Assembly (NCBI GenBank): GCA_950022655.1
Contig: OX465584.1
Location: 59,398,841-59,462,840 of the forward strand
Source of the DNA: Alentia gelatinosa
Taxonomy: Eukaryota; Annelida; Polychaeta; Phyllodocida; Polynoidae
DNA length: 64,000 nt
Reading direction: 5' to 3'
The notes below the pieces were generated by a model. The model was not told the DNA's origin, ran no database searches, and worked only from the letters and a program-made list of their open reading frames with translations. A program made the position numbers and the translations under genes. Position 1 is the first letter of the stretch; every line of letters starts with the position of its first letter. Of the stretch, positions 21,353-31,700 are shown one piece after another.

Positions 21353-21956
21353 CCGCGTACAATTTTACATAGGACCGCCCAGCTTGGATACCTGCAAGTA
21401 AGAAGGAAATCACACATAACTGACTATATGTATAAACTGCTAAGTGATGATCACTTGAGATCCTATCCAGCTGTGGCAAACAGAGGAAACCAGGGTCCTG
21501 TCTTTAAATTAAATCTACCCAAGTTGACCATGTACAGGAAATCATTGAACTACCAACTACCACATGGAACGCTCTACCGTTGGAATTGCGTTCAATACCT
21601 GACTATAAGGAATTTAAGAGAACTATAAAAATACAACTAAGAAACAATATACCGTAGTACCTATTGTTTATCTGCTTGATCTCTAAACTATTGGTGGTGA
21701 ACTTTTCCCCCTAATTTGGTTGTCACAAAACATTGTGTTACCTGGACTTGCTTGTTGAAGCTGCCGGAAGAGCGAAATTGGCCTGACTGTGACCTATTGT
21801 CCAACTCTACCAAATGTTCTAATCACTAACACTGTTTCGTTACCTTTTCCATATACGAATGTATCAAGCTATTGTACCACGGGACTGGCCGCGCGCTGAA
21901 ACCAGCATCTCTACTTGCTGAGCATTTGACCAGTATAAATAAATGACCTAAAAAAA
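21353..21956 (+). pseudogene. LINE ORF2 C-terminal fragment with frameshift and 3' UTR
   Basis: The frame from about 21362 to 21560 reads as a LINE C-terminal region (QLGYLQVRRKSHITDYMYKL onwards). A shift near 21555-21562 then leads to WNALPLELRSIPDYKEFKRT in another frame, ending at a stop near 21648. The W-N-x-L-P-x-E-(V/L)-R pattern followed by F-K is characteristic of CR1/L2/Jockey-group ORF2 C-termini. The 3' part ends near AATAAATGACCTAAAAAAA. It is 5'-truncated and broken, so it is a dead copy, and it differs from the element at 29086. Confidence 0.65.
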
Positions 21957-22391
21957 TTCTTTTTAAAGTCTCAGCAAAGCACGCTGTGATGCTTCGAGGC
22001 ATCATTTCTGAGATTCAAATAATTGCCCACAGCTCTCTCATAGGTTGCAGCGAGTTTCATATCAATATACAAAGTCAGCATATATATATTAGATAACTAC
22101 ACAGGTAGTTGATATACACCTCTTACATTGCGTAACCAAACCGATAAGGTACACTCCAGGCCTGTGGAAAAAGGTCTGTTGCGTAGGTGTTATGACGAGT
22201 GGGGTTCCAGGTCTCCCCAGACGTCATAGCCAGCTTATCTGAACCTAAATGTACACAGTTCTATGACCCATGTTGTGGGTGCTGATGTTCTACCTTTTAA
22301 CCTACACTATACAGTGATAAGGTTTGTGTATGTTGTCTGTTAAGTATCAGTGCCTGGGAAAGTAGAATGTGAAGGTCAGAAAAGGTGACGG
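21957..22391. other. No gene; one GATGCTTCGAGGCATC unit at about 21990
   Basis: A single family N-type palindromic unit follows the LINE tail. Nothing else recognised. Confidence 0.3.
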
Positions 22392-22394
22392 TAA

Positions 22395-22677
22395 GGCCCG
22401 GCATCCACCTACTACGATAGAATCGCAGACCTCCCGATATGGCACCGATACAAATGTCAAAATCGGTGCCATATCGGGAAGGCACAAAATCGTAGACCAA
22501 TGTCTAGACATGCCAATCCACCATGCATCTTAATGGGGTTTTTTTTCGGTGCCTATTCGTAGAAACGTGGTCAACTGCCCCGATATTAGGTGACCTTCCA
22601 ACGCGATTTTGATTTTTTATCGGGAGGTGCATTGTAGACCATATCGGTGCCATATCGTAGTAGGTGGATGCCAGGCC
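22395..22677. mobile_element. Family A MITE (A2)
   Basis: GGCCCGGCATCCACCTACTA ... TAGTAGGTGGATGCCAGGCC with TAA duplicated at 22392 and 22678. Full-length. Confidence 0.85.
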
Positions 22678-22688
22678 TAAAGCTTTTA

Positions 22689-22885
22689 AGGCATTGCCAT
22701 TTGTACCCGATTCATCCCAACCTTGGGCTTGGTGATAATCGGGTAGAAAATGTCGATGTCTTCTATCTGTAAAACCTATAAGACATCGACATTTGTACCC
22801 GATTCATCCCGACCATCGACTTGGTGATAATCGGGAATAAAACGTTGATGTCTTATTGCCTATAAGACATTGACATGAAGACTGT
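22689..22885. repeat. Two adjacent related hairpins (ACCCGATTCATCCC / TGATAATCGGG)
   Basis: CATTTGTACCCGATTCATCC, CTTGGTGATAATCGGG and a GTCGATGTCTT / AAGACATCGAC pair occur twice in a row at about 100-bp spacing. Each unit is itself self-complementary. Confidence 0.7.
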
Positions 22886-23790
22886 TCCCGATCACACTTC
22901 CCCACCTTTTATAACTTTGTAAAACCCCATTGAGATCAAAGAAAGCAGGTGGGAGACAGCTGAGCCCTGGGCCGGGTGGGAGGACATGTAGATATATTGC
23001 AAACTTTAATAACTTCTGTTCTATTTCAGATATCAGAAAACGGTTTTCATATTTAATATCGCCTCTGTCTCCCCTACAAGTCGGTATAGAATAGGGGGTG
23101 GGGGGTTCAAAGCCTCGCTACAAAAGCGACCTTTACATACCATATCTATAAATCAGGCGCAAATATTCCACCCGCCCTCCCTAAAAACAAAAATAAATCT
23201 AACAACATAGGATGATTTCATCCTTAAATGATCATGTATAACTCACGTTCTGGTCTTTGATATTTCACTGTTTAGGGTACAGCCATTTACCTCTTGGTAA
23301 ATAATATTACCCAAGTTATAAAAGTACTTGTTGCCTCCAATCCTTATGGATGTGCACATGTAAGATGCAGAGTCATATAAAACCACAAATGACAAAAATA
23401 AAAGTAGATTAATTACTGGTTATTCCAACGGAAGTAACACACGATCAGCTGATGTGGGATCGGTGATGAATTAATTACACCTGGAGATATGGAGGTTAAT
23501 AGCTGAGCCGAAGGTGTACACTAACAACTTCCGGATAAACTGGCCAAACCTGATTTCTACATCATAAGGAGCTATAGAGACCAGTCACAGAATATAACTG
23601 GTATTTACAAATTAAATATAGTAATTAGGGAGGCATCTCTGGTAGTTATTATATCTGGCTGGTGCAATGCTTAGTCTGCATCATGTAGTTGAGATGATTG
23701 TTGTTGTTTTTATTTTTTTATCATTTTTTTTATATTTCATATCAAACGGTTCTGACTCTTGGACAAATCTTCCACTTTAAAGGAATTATA
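22886..23790. other. No gene recognised
   Basis: Bases 23105-23260 share words with 25080-25260 (ATAACTCACGTTCTGG, CCACC.CCCTCCCTAAAAAC, AACATAGGATGATTTCAT), a diverged duplicate of about 150 bp. No coding evidence. Confidence 0.4.
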
Positions 23791-23877
23791 TGCTCTATAT
23801 TCAACATAGAAATTTAGTACACTTAAACAGTTTACATGAGGAATAAATTATAGTTATATATACATATATGTTTATAT

Positions 23878-23882
23878 ATATA

Positions 23883-23965
<83 letters not shown>

Positions 23966-24022
23966 TGTATGTACATGTATGTATGTATGTATGTATGTAT
24001 GTATGTATGTATGTATGTATGT
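23878..24022. repeat. Compound microsatellite (TA)n-(GTAT)n
   Basis: About 50 bp of TA followed by about 90 bp of GTAT repeats, with a TACATG interruption near 23970. The minus-strand 80-aa frame is microsatellite translation. Confidence 0.95.
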
Positions 24023-24091
24023 ATAAGGATAAACAATGATCAATATTGAAGAGAATGATAATGGTTGAAGATGAACTTGATTACTCCGGTT

Positions 24092-24385
24092 TTTCTCACC
24101 CCTGTTATTTTTCCCCTTAGACTTAACATTTGGAACTTGTATCCAACGCCCATTGAGTATTTAGATAAAATACTCAATGGGGGTTATGTCACAAAGGTTA
24201 GCCCATTAGTCAATGTGAAGGATGAGATAAATTCAGAAACCTATTCAAGTTTAGGGTCAGAGCTCGACTCCATCTTTTTTGAATCGCTACGTAACTCAGT
24301 CGGCTTCGCCTTGTGAATTACTACGCATTTCAAACTCGATGGGATAGAAACTGTGACCCTAAACTTTCATTGGTTTCCTCTGTAA
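24092..24385 (+). mobile_element. Family E two-hairpin element (E2)
   Basis: Leader TTTTCTCACCCCTG, GACTTAACATTTGGAAC, GATGAGATAAATTC. Then the palindrome AAACCTATTCAAGTTTAGGG ... CCCTAAACTTTCATTGG, apex AGTCGGCTTCGCCTTGTG. Confidence 0.8.
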
Positions 24386-24553
24386 TATCAACTGCAGGAT
24401 AATTCTGGATTATAGATTTATTCTTTGCTTTTTTTAAATTTCATTTGACCTCATTCGACTATACAATCTGACTTGATTGGAACAAATATTGCCAATGTTT
24501 ATATTAGCTAGTCCTCTATCTGTCTTTTCTGGTTCAACGTGTCTTTTTTTTCA

Positions 24554-24608
24554 TTGCTGTCTCTCTTTCTCTTTCTCTTTCTTTCTCTCTCTCTTTCTCT
24601 CTCTATGT
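24554..24608. repeat. (CT/CTTT)n tract
   Basis: A pyrimidine-rich tract of CTCTTT and TCTC units. The minus-strand RER-rich frame is a by-product. Confidence 0.85.
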
Positions 24609-24667
24609 ACTCTCTCTTCTCTCTTCGCGAACTCAGACATGACATGGAGTAAGGCCCAGTAATAACC

Positions 24668-24945
24668 TGTAATAATAATAATAATAATACGATATGGCAC
24701 CGATATGAGGTACGATGCACCTCCCGATAGAAAATCAATATCGCGTCGGAAGGTTACCTAATATCTGGGCAGTTGACCACGTTTCTGCGATTAGGCACCG
24801 AAAAAATACCCTTACGATGCATGGTGGATTGGCATGTAAAGACATTTGTCTACGATTTTGTACCTTCCCAATATGTCCCCGATATTTGCATTTTGTATCG
24901 GTGCCATATTGGTAGGTCTAAATTAACGCAGGGCCTTATACACTT
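24668..24945. mobile_element. Family A MITE, degraded (A3), beside (AAT)n
   Basis: After a short AATAATAAT tract comes ACGATATGGCACCGATATG, then the A interior (TCGCGTCGGAAGGT, CAGTTGACCACGTTTCTGCG). The outer TIRs are lost or diverged. Confidence 0.6.
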
Positions 24946-25267
24946 AAGACAATCTATTAGGAAGGATCCGGAGTGGTTTAATCAAATATGGATTCCATTT
25001 GGCTGAATTTGAACGGCACTCAGGACCTAAACAGGGGGTCTGTTATACCTGAATAGGAACCAAAAATGCAAAAAAATAGGATCAGAGCATAATTTGGGTG
25101 AATGGAATAAAGCCATAATCCTTTGCATACCATATCTTTAAATCAGGGGAAATTGTTCCACCCACCTCCCTAAAAACGAAAACATCTAACAACATAGGAT
25201 GATTTCATCTTTAAATGATCATGTATAACTCACGTTCTGGACATGGAGATTTCACTGCTCAGGGTAC

Positions 25268-25610
25268 ATACACAATATTGACTGGTTTCAGATACAAGAG
25301 GCCGTATGCTCAGAGGAGTTGACGCGTAGTAATATCCGAGCATATGCGAGGATATTGCGCAGAGTCAACTCCGAGGAGCATACAACCGCTTTTATCTGAA
25401 ACCAGTCTATATTGTATCTATCATCCAAACTTTCTGGACAAGTGGCATGTAGATATCAGTTCGTTTTGATTATGCACTATTTTTCCGGACGCACTATTTT
25501 TTCGTATGTGCCACCCGGAGCATACAACATATCCGTATGCGCCGGGTATGTGCATACAAACTCCCTATATGTTTTCAATGGACACTTTGTATTAGTTGAA
25601 TGATAAAGCC
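25268..25610 (-). mobile_element. Family J two-hairpin element (J1)
   Basis: Minus-strand order: module 1 with ACTAATACAAAGTGTCC and GTATGCTCCGGGTGG, then module 2, the palindrome ACTGGTTTCAGATAAAAG ... ATCTGAAACCAGTC with GGAGTTGACGCGTAGTAATA. Matches J2 closely, including the end CAATATTGTGTATGTA. Confidence 0.8.
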
Positions 25611-26322
25611 ATATATATACTTCTCTGTAAATAATATTTTCTAAGTGAACTCTGACATGACAAGGAGTAAACGTGAGTATCCTGCAGACTTAATAAGCAT
25701 GTGAACTGACGGAAGTATTTTATCTTACCATCGGTTGATAATTAACTTTACCACAAATTAGAGACTCTGTCGATCTACATCAGTGCTATTCCCACAGATA
25801 CAATAATAAGATGAGTCACATTTCCTGTGTTAGATTCATGTGTGGCCCATCACTACACACATGATTTTAAATCTAAAATTACATCGGAGACAACTCTGTT
25901 GCTTGGCGAAAATACTTTCAGCCAATTTCATTGGAAATTTGTTCTCAATTGACATTGAAGATCCAATTTCAACCGCAGCAAACCATGAAATGAATTGTAT
26001 TTGGAACTACATGTGTTTTAAATGTGGTCTACATATCGCAATTCGTTGTACGATGTTTAAGCTATATAAAGTATTCCCCCAGTTGTTGGTTTTGTCTTTT
26101 GGCCTTGTAACACTATATATATAGGATACTTTAGACCACTTACTATGATATAAATCGAATACTTTCCAATTCGCTATGATGCAAAATGTAAAATATCGTA
26201 CTGCGTCAGGAAGGTCTGTATTTTCTTCTCTTTTTTTATTCAATTAAACATCATTAACGATTATAGCCAGTCGCCAAACGGGACACTCTTCCATACAAGG
26301 GTCACACAGAAGAACAGAATTA
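25611..26322. other. No gene recognised
   Basis: The 94-aa (+) and 78-aa (-) overlapping frames at 25840-26243 show no domain. Nothing else. Confidence 0.25.
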
Positions 26323-26552
26323 GGCCTGGCGTCCACCTACTACGATAGAATCGTAGACCTCCCGATATGGCACCGATACAAAATGTCAAAATCGGGGACA
26401 TATATATCGGGAAGGTGCAAAATCGTAGACATATTTCTAGACGTGCCAATTCACCACGCATTGTATGGGGCTTTTATCGGTGTCTAATCGCAGAAACGTG
26501 GTCAACTGCCCCGATATTAGGTAACCTTCCGACGCGATTTTGACGCCGGGCC
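26323..26552. mobile_element. Family A MITE, internally deleted (A4)
   Basis: GGCCTGGCGTCCACCTACTA on the left. The right side stops at GACGCGATTTTGACGCCGGGCC, lacking the usual inner right TIR. TTA and TAA flank the ends. Confidence 0.75.
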
Positions 26553-26712
26553 TAAGACTCATTAACTGAATGATTTTTACCATAAGATCAAACTGGAATT
26601 TCTTGAAGTGTGATCAAGTTGAACATATTATTATTTCTGATGAAAAAGATCTGAATGTTTCTTCTTTAGTTGGGTGCGAAAGGTGTGTGCATGTCTATTT
26701 GTTGGTCCTGTT

Positions 26713-27079
26713 AGGCCCGGCGTCCACCTACTACGATATGGCTCCGATATTGTCTACGATGCACCTCCCGATAAAAAAAATATCAAAATAGCGTCGGTAG
26801 CTCAGCAGAAAAAAGTGTGGGCATTTCACGAGCTGGGTCGTTTCCATTGATGTATTTTGGGTCAGCAGTGCCAAAAGTCCGTCGGTGGTACCTGACTGCA
26901 GATCGGTGACGTGAAATCAGCCAATGGAGACGGGTCTTCATGATGCATCTCCAGAGACAAAATCGATATTCTGTTGGAAAGTCAGCTTTAATCTGTCTCC
27001 GATACACCCGAGGGTGCACCCCGATACACACATCGTAAGGTCTATCATAGGGTATCGGGAGCTCAGTTCACACTGGGCC
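26713..27079. mobile_element. Chimeric MITE: family A left end with family C interior (A5/C2)
   Basis: TTA-GGCCCGGCGTCCACCTACTA and CTCCCGATAAAAAAAATATC at the left. From about 26796 the sequence is family C (CACGAGCTGGGTCGTTTCC, CCGTCGGTGG, GCCAATGGAGACGGG). It ends AGTTCACACTGGGCC-TTA. TTA on both sides suggests that the composite moved as one, although stepwise insertion and deletion is possible. Confidence 0.6.
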
Positions 27080-27140
27080 TTACTTCAAAGGTACTTTACT
27101 GTAGGCTCATATGATATTCTTATTTCTATACATGTACTTA

Positions 27141-27535
27141 AGCCCAAAACACATTTACCGATTCAGGGTTGAGCGATTAGTTCCCAAATCATATAGCAGT
27201 CGGTGAACTTGTCGCAGGCAAATAACATAACCCCTCGACCCTTGTCGGCCACCAATTCAATGGCCGTTTACCAACGTTCCGTTGTCTGCGACTGGGTTTA
27301 TCAACGTGTTGATAAACATTTGGTGAACGATTTAGGAACATTGAACTACAACTCATCAGCGACAAAAGACATCTCAAGGAGGTGGTTTCACTTATCGTTG
27401 CCTGATCCTTGCCTAGCTTTCCTACATCTACCGACTTGTGGCGACTCCGTTAGGATGGCTCGCCTGAGACAAATTACCGTTCCTTTGTCGCCGATAAGGG
27501 AACATCAATGTAGATCGGTAGATGTGTATTGGGCT
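27141..27535. mobile_element. Family B-related MITE (B4)
   Basis: AGCCCAAAACACATTTACCG ... CGGTAGATGTGTATTGGGCT. The interior differs from other B copies in the middle (TTTATCAACGTGTTGATAAA palindrome near 27297). Confidence 0.7.
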
Positions 27536-27538
27536 TAA

Positions 27539-27854
27539 AGCCGGATGCCCATCTACCGATTTAGACTTGAGCGATTAGTTCCCAAATCGTATAGGAGTCG
27601 GTCACTTTGTCGCAGGCAAATTATGTAACCCCTTGCTCGACCCGCAAACTGATAAAATCGGTGTATGGTCCACTAATCGCTTGGGGAGGGCAAAAACCAA
27701 AGAAACCGAGTGTTCACTAATCGCTGGGTAGCCTTGCCTAGCTGTCCTACATCTACCGACTCCATTAGGATGGCTTGGCTGAGACAAATTACCGTCCGTT
27801 TGTCGCCGACAAAGTTACATAAATGTTCCGAAATCGGTAGATGGGCATTGGGCT
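27539..27854. mobile_element. Family B MITE (B5), abutting B4
   Basis: AGCCGGATGCCCATCTACCG ... CGGTAGATGGGCATTGGGCT, TAA on both sides (27536 and 27855). The left TAA is also the right flank of B4. Confidence 0.85.
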
Positions 27855-28170
27855 TAAGTATATTGAGTTTTGCTTGAAATGAGTCAGTTTATGTTAATGA
27901 TTTATTCAGCTTCTCGGGATTAAAGTATCTGCGCTCAGGGATTGTTACCTCTCCGCCCTGTTGGTTGAACTTCCCCCTGTCTAAACTATCCATCACGAGA
28001 ATGCGGAGGAAATGAATTTATGTGGTTTCGGGATTTCCAGATGGGGCAAGCACGCACGAAGCTCAACCGTGACTTTGTTGAACAGTATAAACAAGGGTCT
28101 AATTGCAAAATAAAACATAAAAGATTCTGTTTAACCCCCACCCCTCCCTCCATAATAACCTCCAAAACGT
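27855..28170. other. No gene recognised
   Basis: Short overlapping frames on both strands (27986-28253) have no domain. Confidence 0.25.
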
Positions 28171-28179
28171 GTACATCCA

Positions 28180-28640
28180 TTTATATTTATCATCCATCGT
28201 ATACAAAGTTCTTATTGAAAGTGTATGGGGACTCTGTTATATATCTACCATAACCATCGTATACGGGTTTCAAATCAGTTGTATTTATGGCGTCAAACCT
28301 TCAAAACTTGTACAGCCATTTGTATTCATTATCCATAGTATACAAAGTTCTTATTGAAGGTGTATGGGGACTCTGTTATATATGTACCATAACTATTAAA
28401 TAGGGGTTTCAAATCAGTTGTAGATATGGCCCCAGAGCAATTGATAATAGGAAAATATATTTGCTGTATAGCAAAAGAAAGGGCATATTGAAATGCCCTC
28501 CGATATGACAATCCTTGGGTTTAATTTACTCTAGAAAACGGATGATGAATACAACAAACGCTCATGTATTACTGCGCACTAACTACTCTTTGTCTGCGGC
28601 CGCCTGTCGCCAAAACCATTTAATATTGTCTGCATTTAGA
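28180..28640 (+). mobile_element. Family K two-hairpin element with duplicated leader (K2)
   Basis: CCATCGTATACAAAGTTCTTATTG ... GTATGGGGACTCTGTTATAT occurs twice, offset by about 146 bp (28195 and 28341), then CGGATGATGAATACAACAAACG and a shortened second hairpin with GCGGCCGCCTGTCGCC. The CTTCAAAACTTGTACAGCC block precedes the second leader. Confidence 0.65.
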
Positions 28641-28730
28641 ACAGTCCCCCTGCTCAGCATTACACGGCAGGCATTGCCTGCATAAAAGACCCTGCTACGG
28701 CAGGCACCTTTTTCGGAAATAGCAATTTTT

Positions 28731-31700
28731 TTTGTTCAATATCTTTTATTGGTCAGCTTTCATTACAATCAGAGTTGTGTTTACACTTAGTTTGGTCATA
28801 CCAATAAAGGAAATACCAAAATGTCAACTCAGTTACGGCAGGCAGCCTACACTGGTTTTCAGTTGACATCCGTAGATCATTTACAACGCTGCACATGAGT
28901 ATTTCAATTCAACTATATATACACACTCAACAGTCAATGGTATCATGTTCGTGCTAAAGTAATTTACAGTCAGTTTCAATAGGGAAAGGTATATCACCAT
29001 GCATCACAGTCACAAAGGATAAACCATAGTAGATACATATATATGGAGTTATATGATACTATATTATTTACTAAATGGTTTTAGTCTATGAAGGTATCGA
29101 TTCAAGCAATAATGCTTTAGAGAGTCTTTTGAACTGGGTATAGGTTTCAGTTTGTCTAACATGAACAGGTAAAGAGTTCCAGTAATTGGCACCAGTATAC
29201 TCAACACTCTTAATGTAAGCTTGTATGTTCGGTTGTGATTGCTTAAGCACTGGCGCAGTAAAAAGTCTTGTGTTAAGGTTTCTTACATCAAGATATTTCT
29301 CATTCTGAGCTCTGCAGTACATTAAGTTTCCAAGATGGGCCTTTCTGCGTTCACATAGTAGGGGGATCTCAGTCCATTTATGCAGGTCGTAGATTCTTGT
29401 ATAGGTATCAGCATATAAAATTATACGTAAACTCTGGTTTTGTGCACGTTGTAGTTTATCTAACAGGTATTTTGGTGCATTATAATATAACAAATCTCCA
29501 TAGTCAAAATATGGTAGCAGAAACGATTTGTAGATTTTTAAGGCTGTGTCTATTTCCAGGAACGGTCTTAACTTCCCTAACTGGTATATGCGGTGTCCGA
29601 CCTTCCTAAGAATTTCTTTGATGTGTGCTTCATAGGTTAGACTCGAGTCTAATAAATAGCCTAGATACTTATAGTTTTGAACATTTTGTAAAGTAGTTCC
29701 CCTCATACGAAGAGATACGTGACCAATCTGCTTGCATTTGTGGGCAGATCCAAACGTCATATATTTTGTTTTAGTAGTATTGACAGTTAACTTGTTTTGA
29801 TCTGCCCACAAATCAAACAGGTCCACCGCACATTGTAATTTAGCTTGTATATTATTATTATTTGTGCCTTCTGCGAAAATAACCGTATCATCGGCATAAA
29901 GTCTTATGTTTGTGTTCGGAATACATGAGATAAGGTCGTTTATAAAAATTAAAAATAAGGTCGGACCTAAATTAGAACCTTGTGGGACACCGCAGACCAC
30001 CCCACTCACTCCAGACATTATTTCATTCGCTTTCGTTTGCTGGGTTCTGCCAGATAGATAATTTTTAAATAAGTCTAGATTTTTGTTTCTAATTCCATAA
30101 AAAGATAATTTTTGTAGGAGGATAGGGTGGTCCACGGTGTCAAAGGCCTTCTTCAAATCAATAAAGACCGCCCCTGTAACCATACCAACATTCATTGTTC
30201 TTAAGATAGTATCTGTGAAATCTGAGACAGTCTGCATTGTAGAAAAGCCTTTCCTAAATCCACCTTGCATATCTGTTAGTATATTATTATTATTTATATG
30301 AATTAATAGTCTATCATTTATGATTTTTTCTAAAATCTTAGATTGTATCGGTAGGACAGAAATCGGACGCAGATTGGTACAGTCTGTAGGGTCACCGCCC
30401 TTGGGTATGGGTGTGACAATCGCACATTTCCAGGAGTTTGGAATCGACGCTTCAATAAAAATTTTGTTTAAAAGTATAGAGAAAGTTTCTTTTATTATTT
30501 TTAGGAAGTCCTTAAAAATTGATGTTCGTATGTGTTCGAAACCTGAGGGTTTTTTATTTTTAATTTTGTCTATAAGTTTTGTGATTTCGTCAGAGTCAGT
30601 GTAAATTTGTTGCATTTCATCTAAAGTTTCGAGGTCATACATTCTCCAGGGGGTGTATTTTCCTTGGGCTAATTTAGGGCCGATGTTAGTAAAATATGTG
30701 TTTATAAAGTTTGGTACTTCAGACTCTTCAATATCTTTGGAATTTTCTTTATCTTCAAGGTTAATTTTAGGGGTAGTTTTGTTTTGGGTTCCAGGTATTA
30801 TTTGTTGGATGTGTCTCCAAAATTTCTTATGATCGTCTTTATATCTGGTGGTTTGTTCCTTCATATAGTTTTGTCTGGCCTCTTTTGTTATTTTATTTGC
30901 GGAGTTCCTTAATTCTCTTAATCTCTCTTTGCTTTCTGCTGTATTTATTTTTCTATTTCTTCTAATTTGCTCATTTTTTTCTTTTAATAGGACTGCTATT
31001 TCGCCTGAGATCCACGGATCGCTACTAGTTTTAACTGAAAAGTCTTTTATCGGACAGTTTTTGTCAAGATATTTATTTAGGAGCGCAATAAGGTAATCCC
31101 ATTGTTCTGCAGTTGTTTTAAGTACATTATACTTTTTCCAGTCCGTTTTCTTGATGAAAGTTTCAAGTTTCTCATATTTATAGGCTTTATATGACCGTCC
31201 TTGGAATGTTTTTCTATTAAGTTTGATTTTTTCTTTTTTTCTAATTATAAATACAATTTGATGGTCACTGATCTCATTGGTAAGTACACCTGCAGATTTA
31301 ATGCAGTTTGAATTAGAGAAAATCAGGTCTAATATGGAGGGGTTATCACTATAGCGTGTAATGTCTTCAATATATTGTTTAAGGCCTATTTGTGTCATAG
31401 CATGTATAAGTGAAGAAGCATTATTTTCTTTCTTGTCAATTATATCAATGTTAAGGTCGCCCATTAAGATAATTTCCATGTCAGGTTGGTTAATGTCGTT
31501 AATAGTCTCACGTAGTATTTCAAGAAAGTTATTTACATTCCCTCTTGGGGGTCTATAAACGTTTATAAGTATAATCGGTTTTACAAATGACTTTTTTAAG
31601 AGGATAATTTGCATTTCAATGTCCTTTTGGCTTCTATTATAGTCTTTATATATACAATCATTATATGCATACTTTGTGCTTACAAGAGTAATAAGACCAC

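Noticed and set aside
28655..28870. ACGGCAGGCA words on both sides of the LINE 3' end as a target duplication
   Set aside because: One copy lies inside the element's 3' region and not at its 5' end, so it cannot be the duplication.
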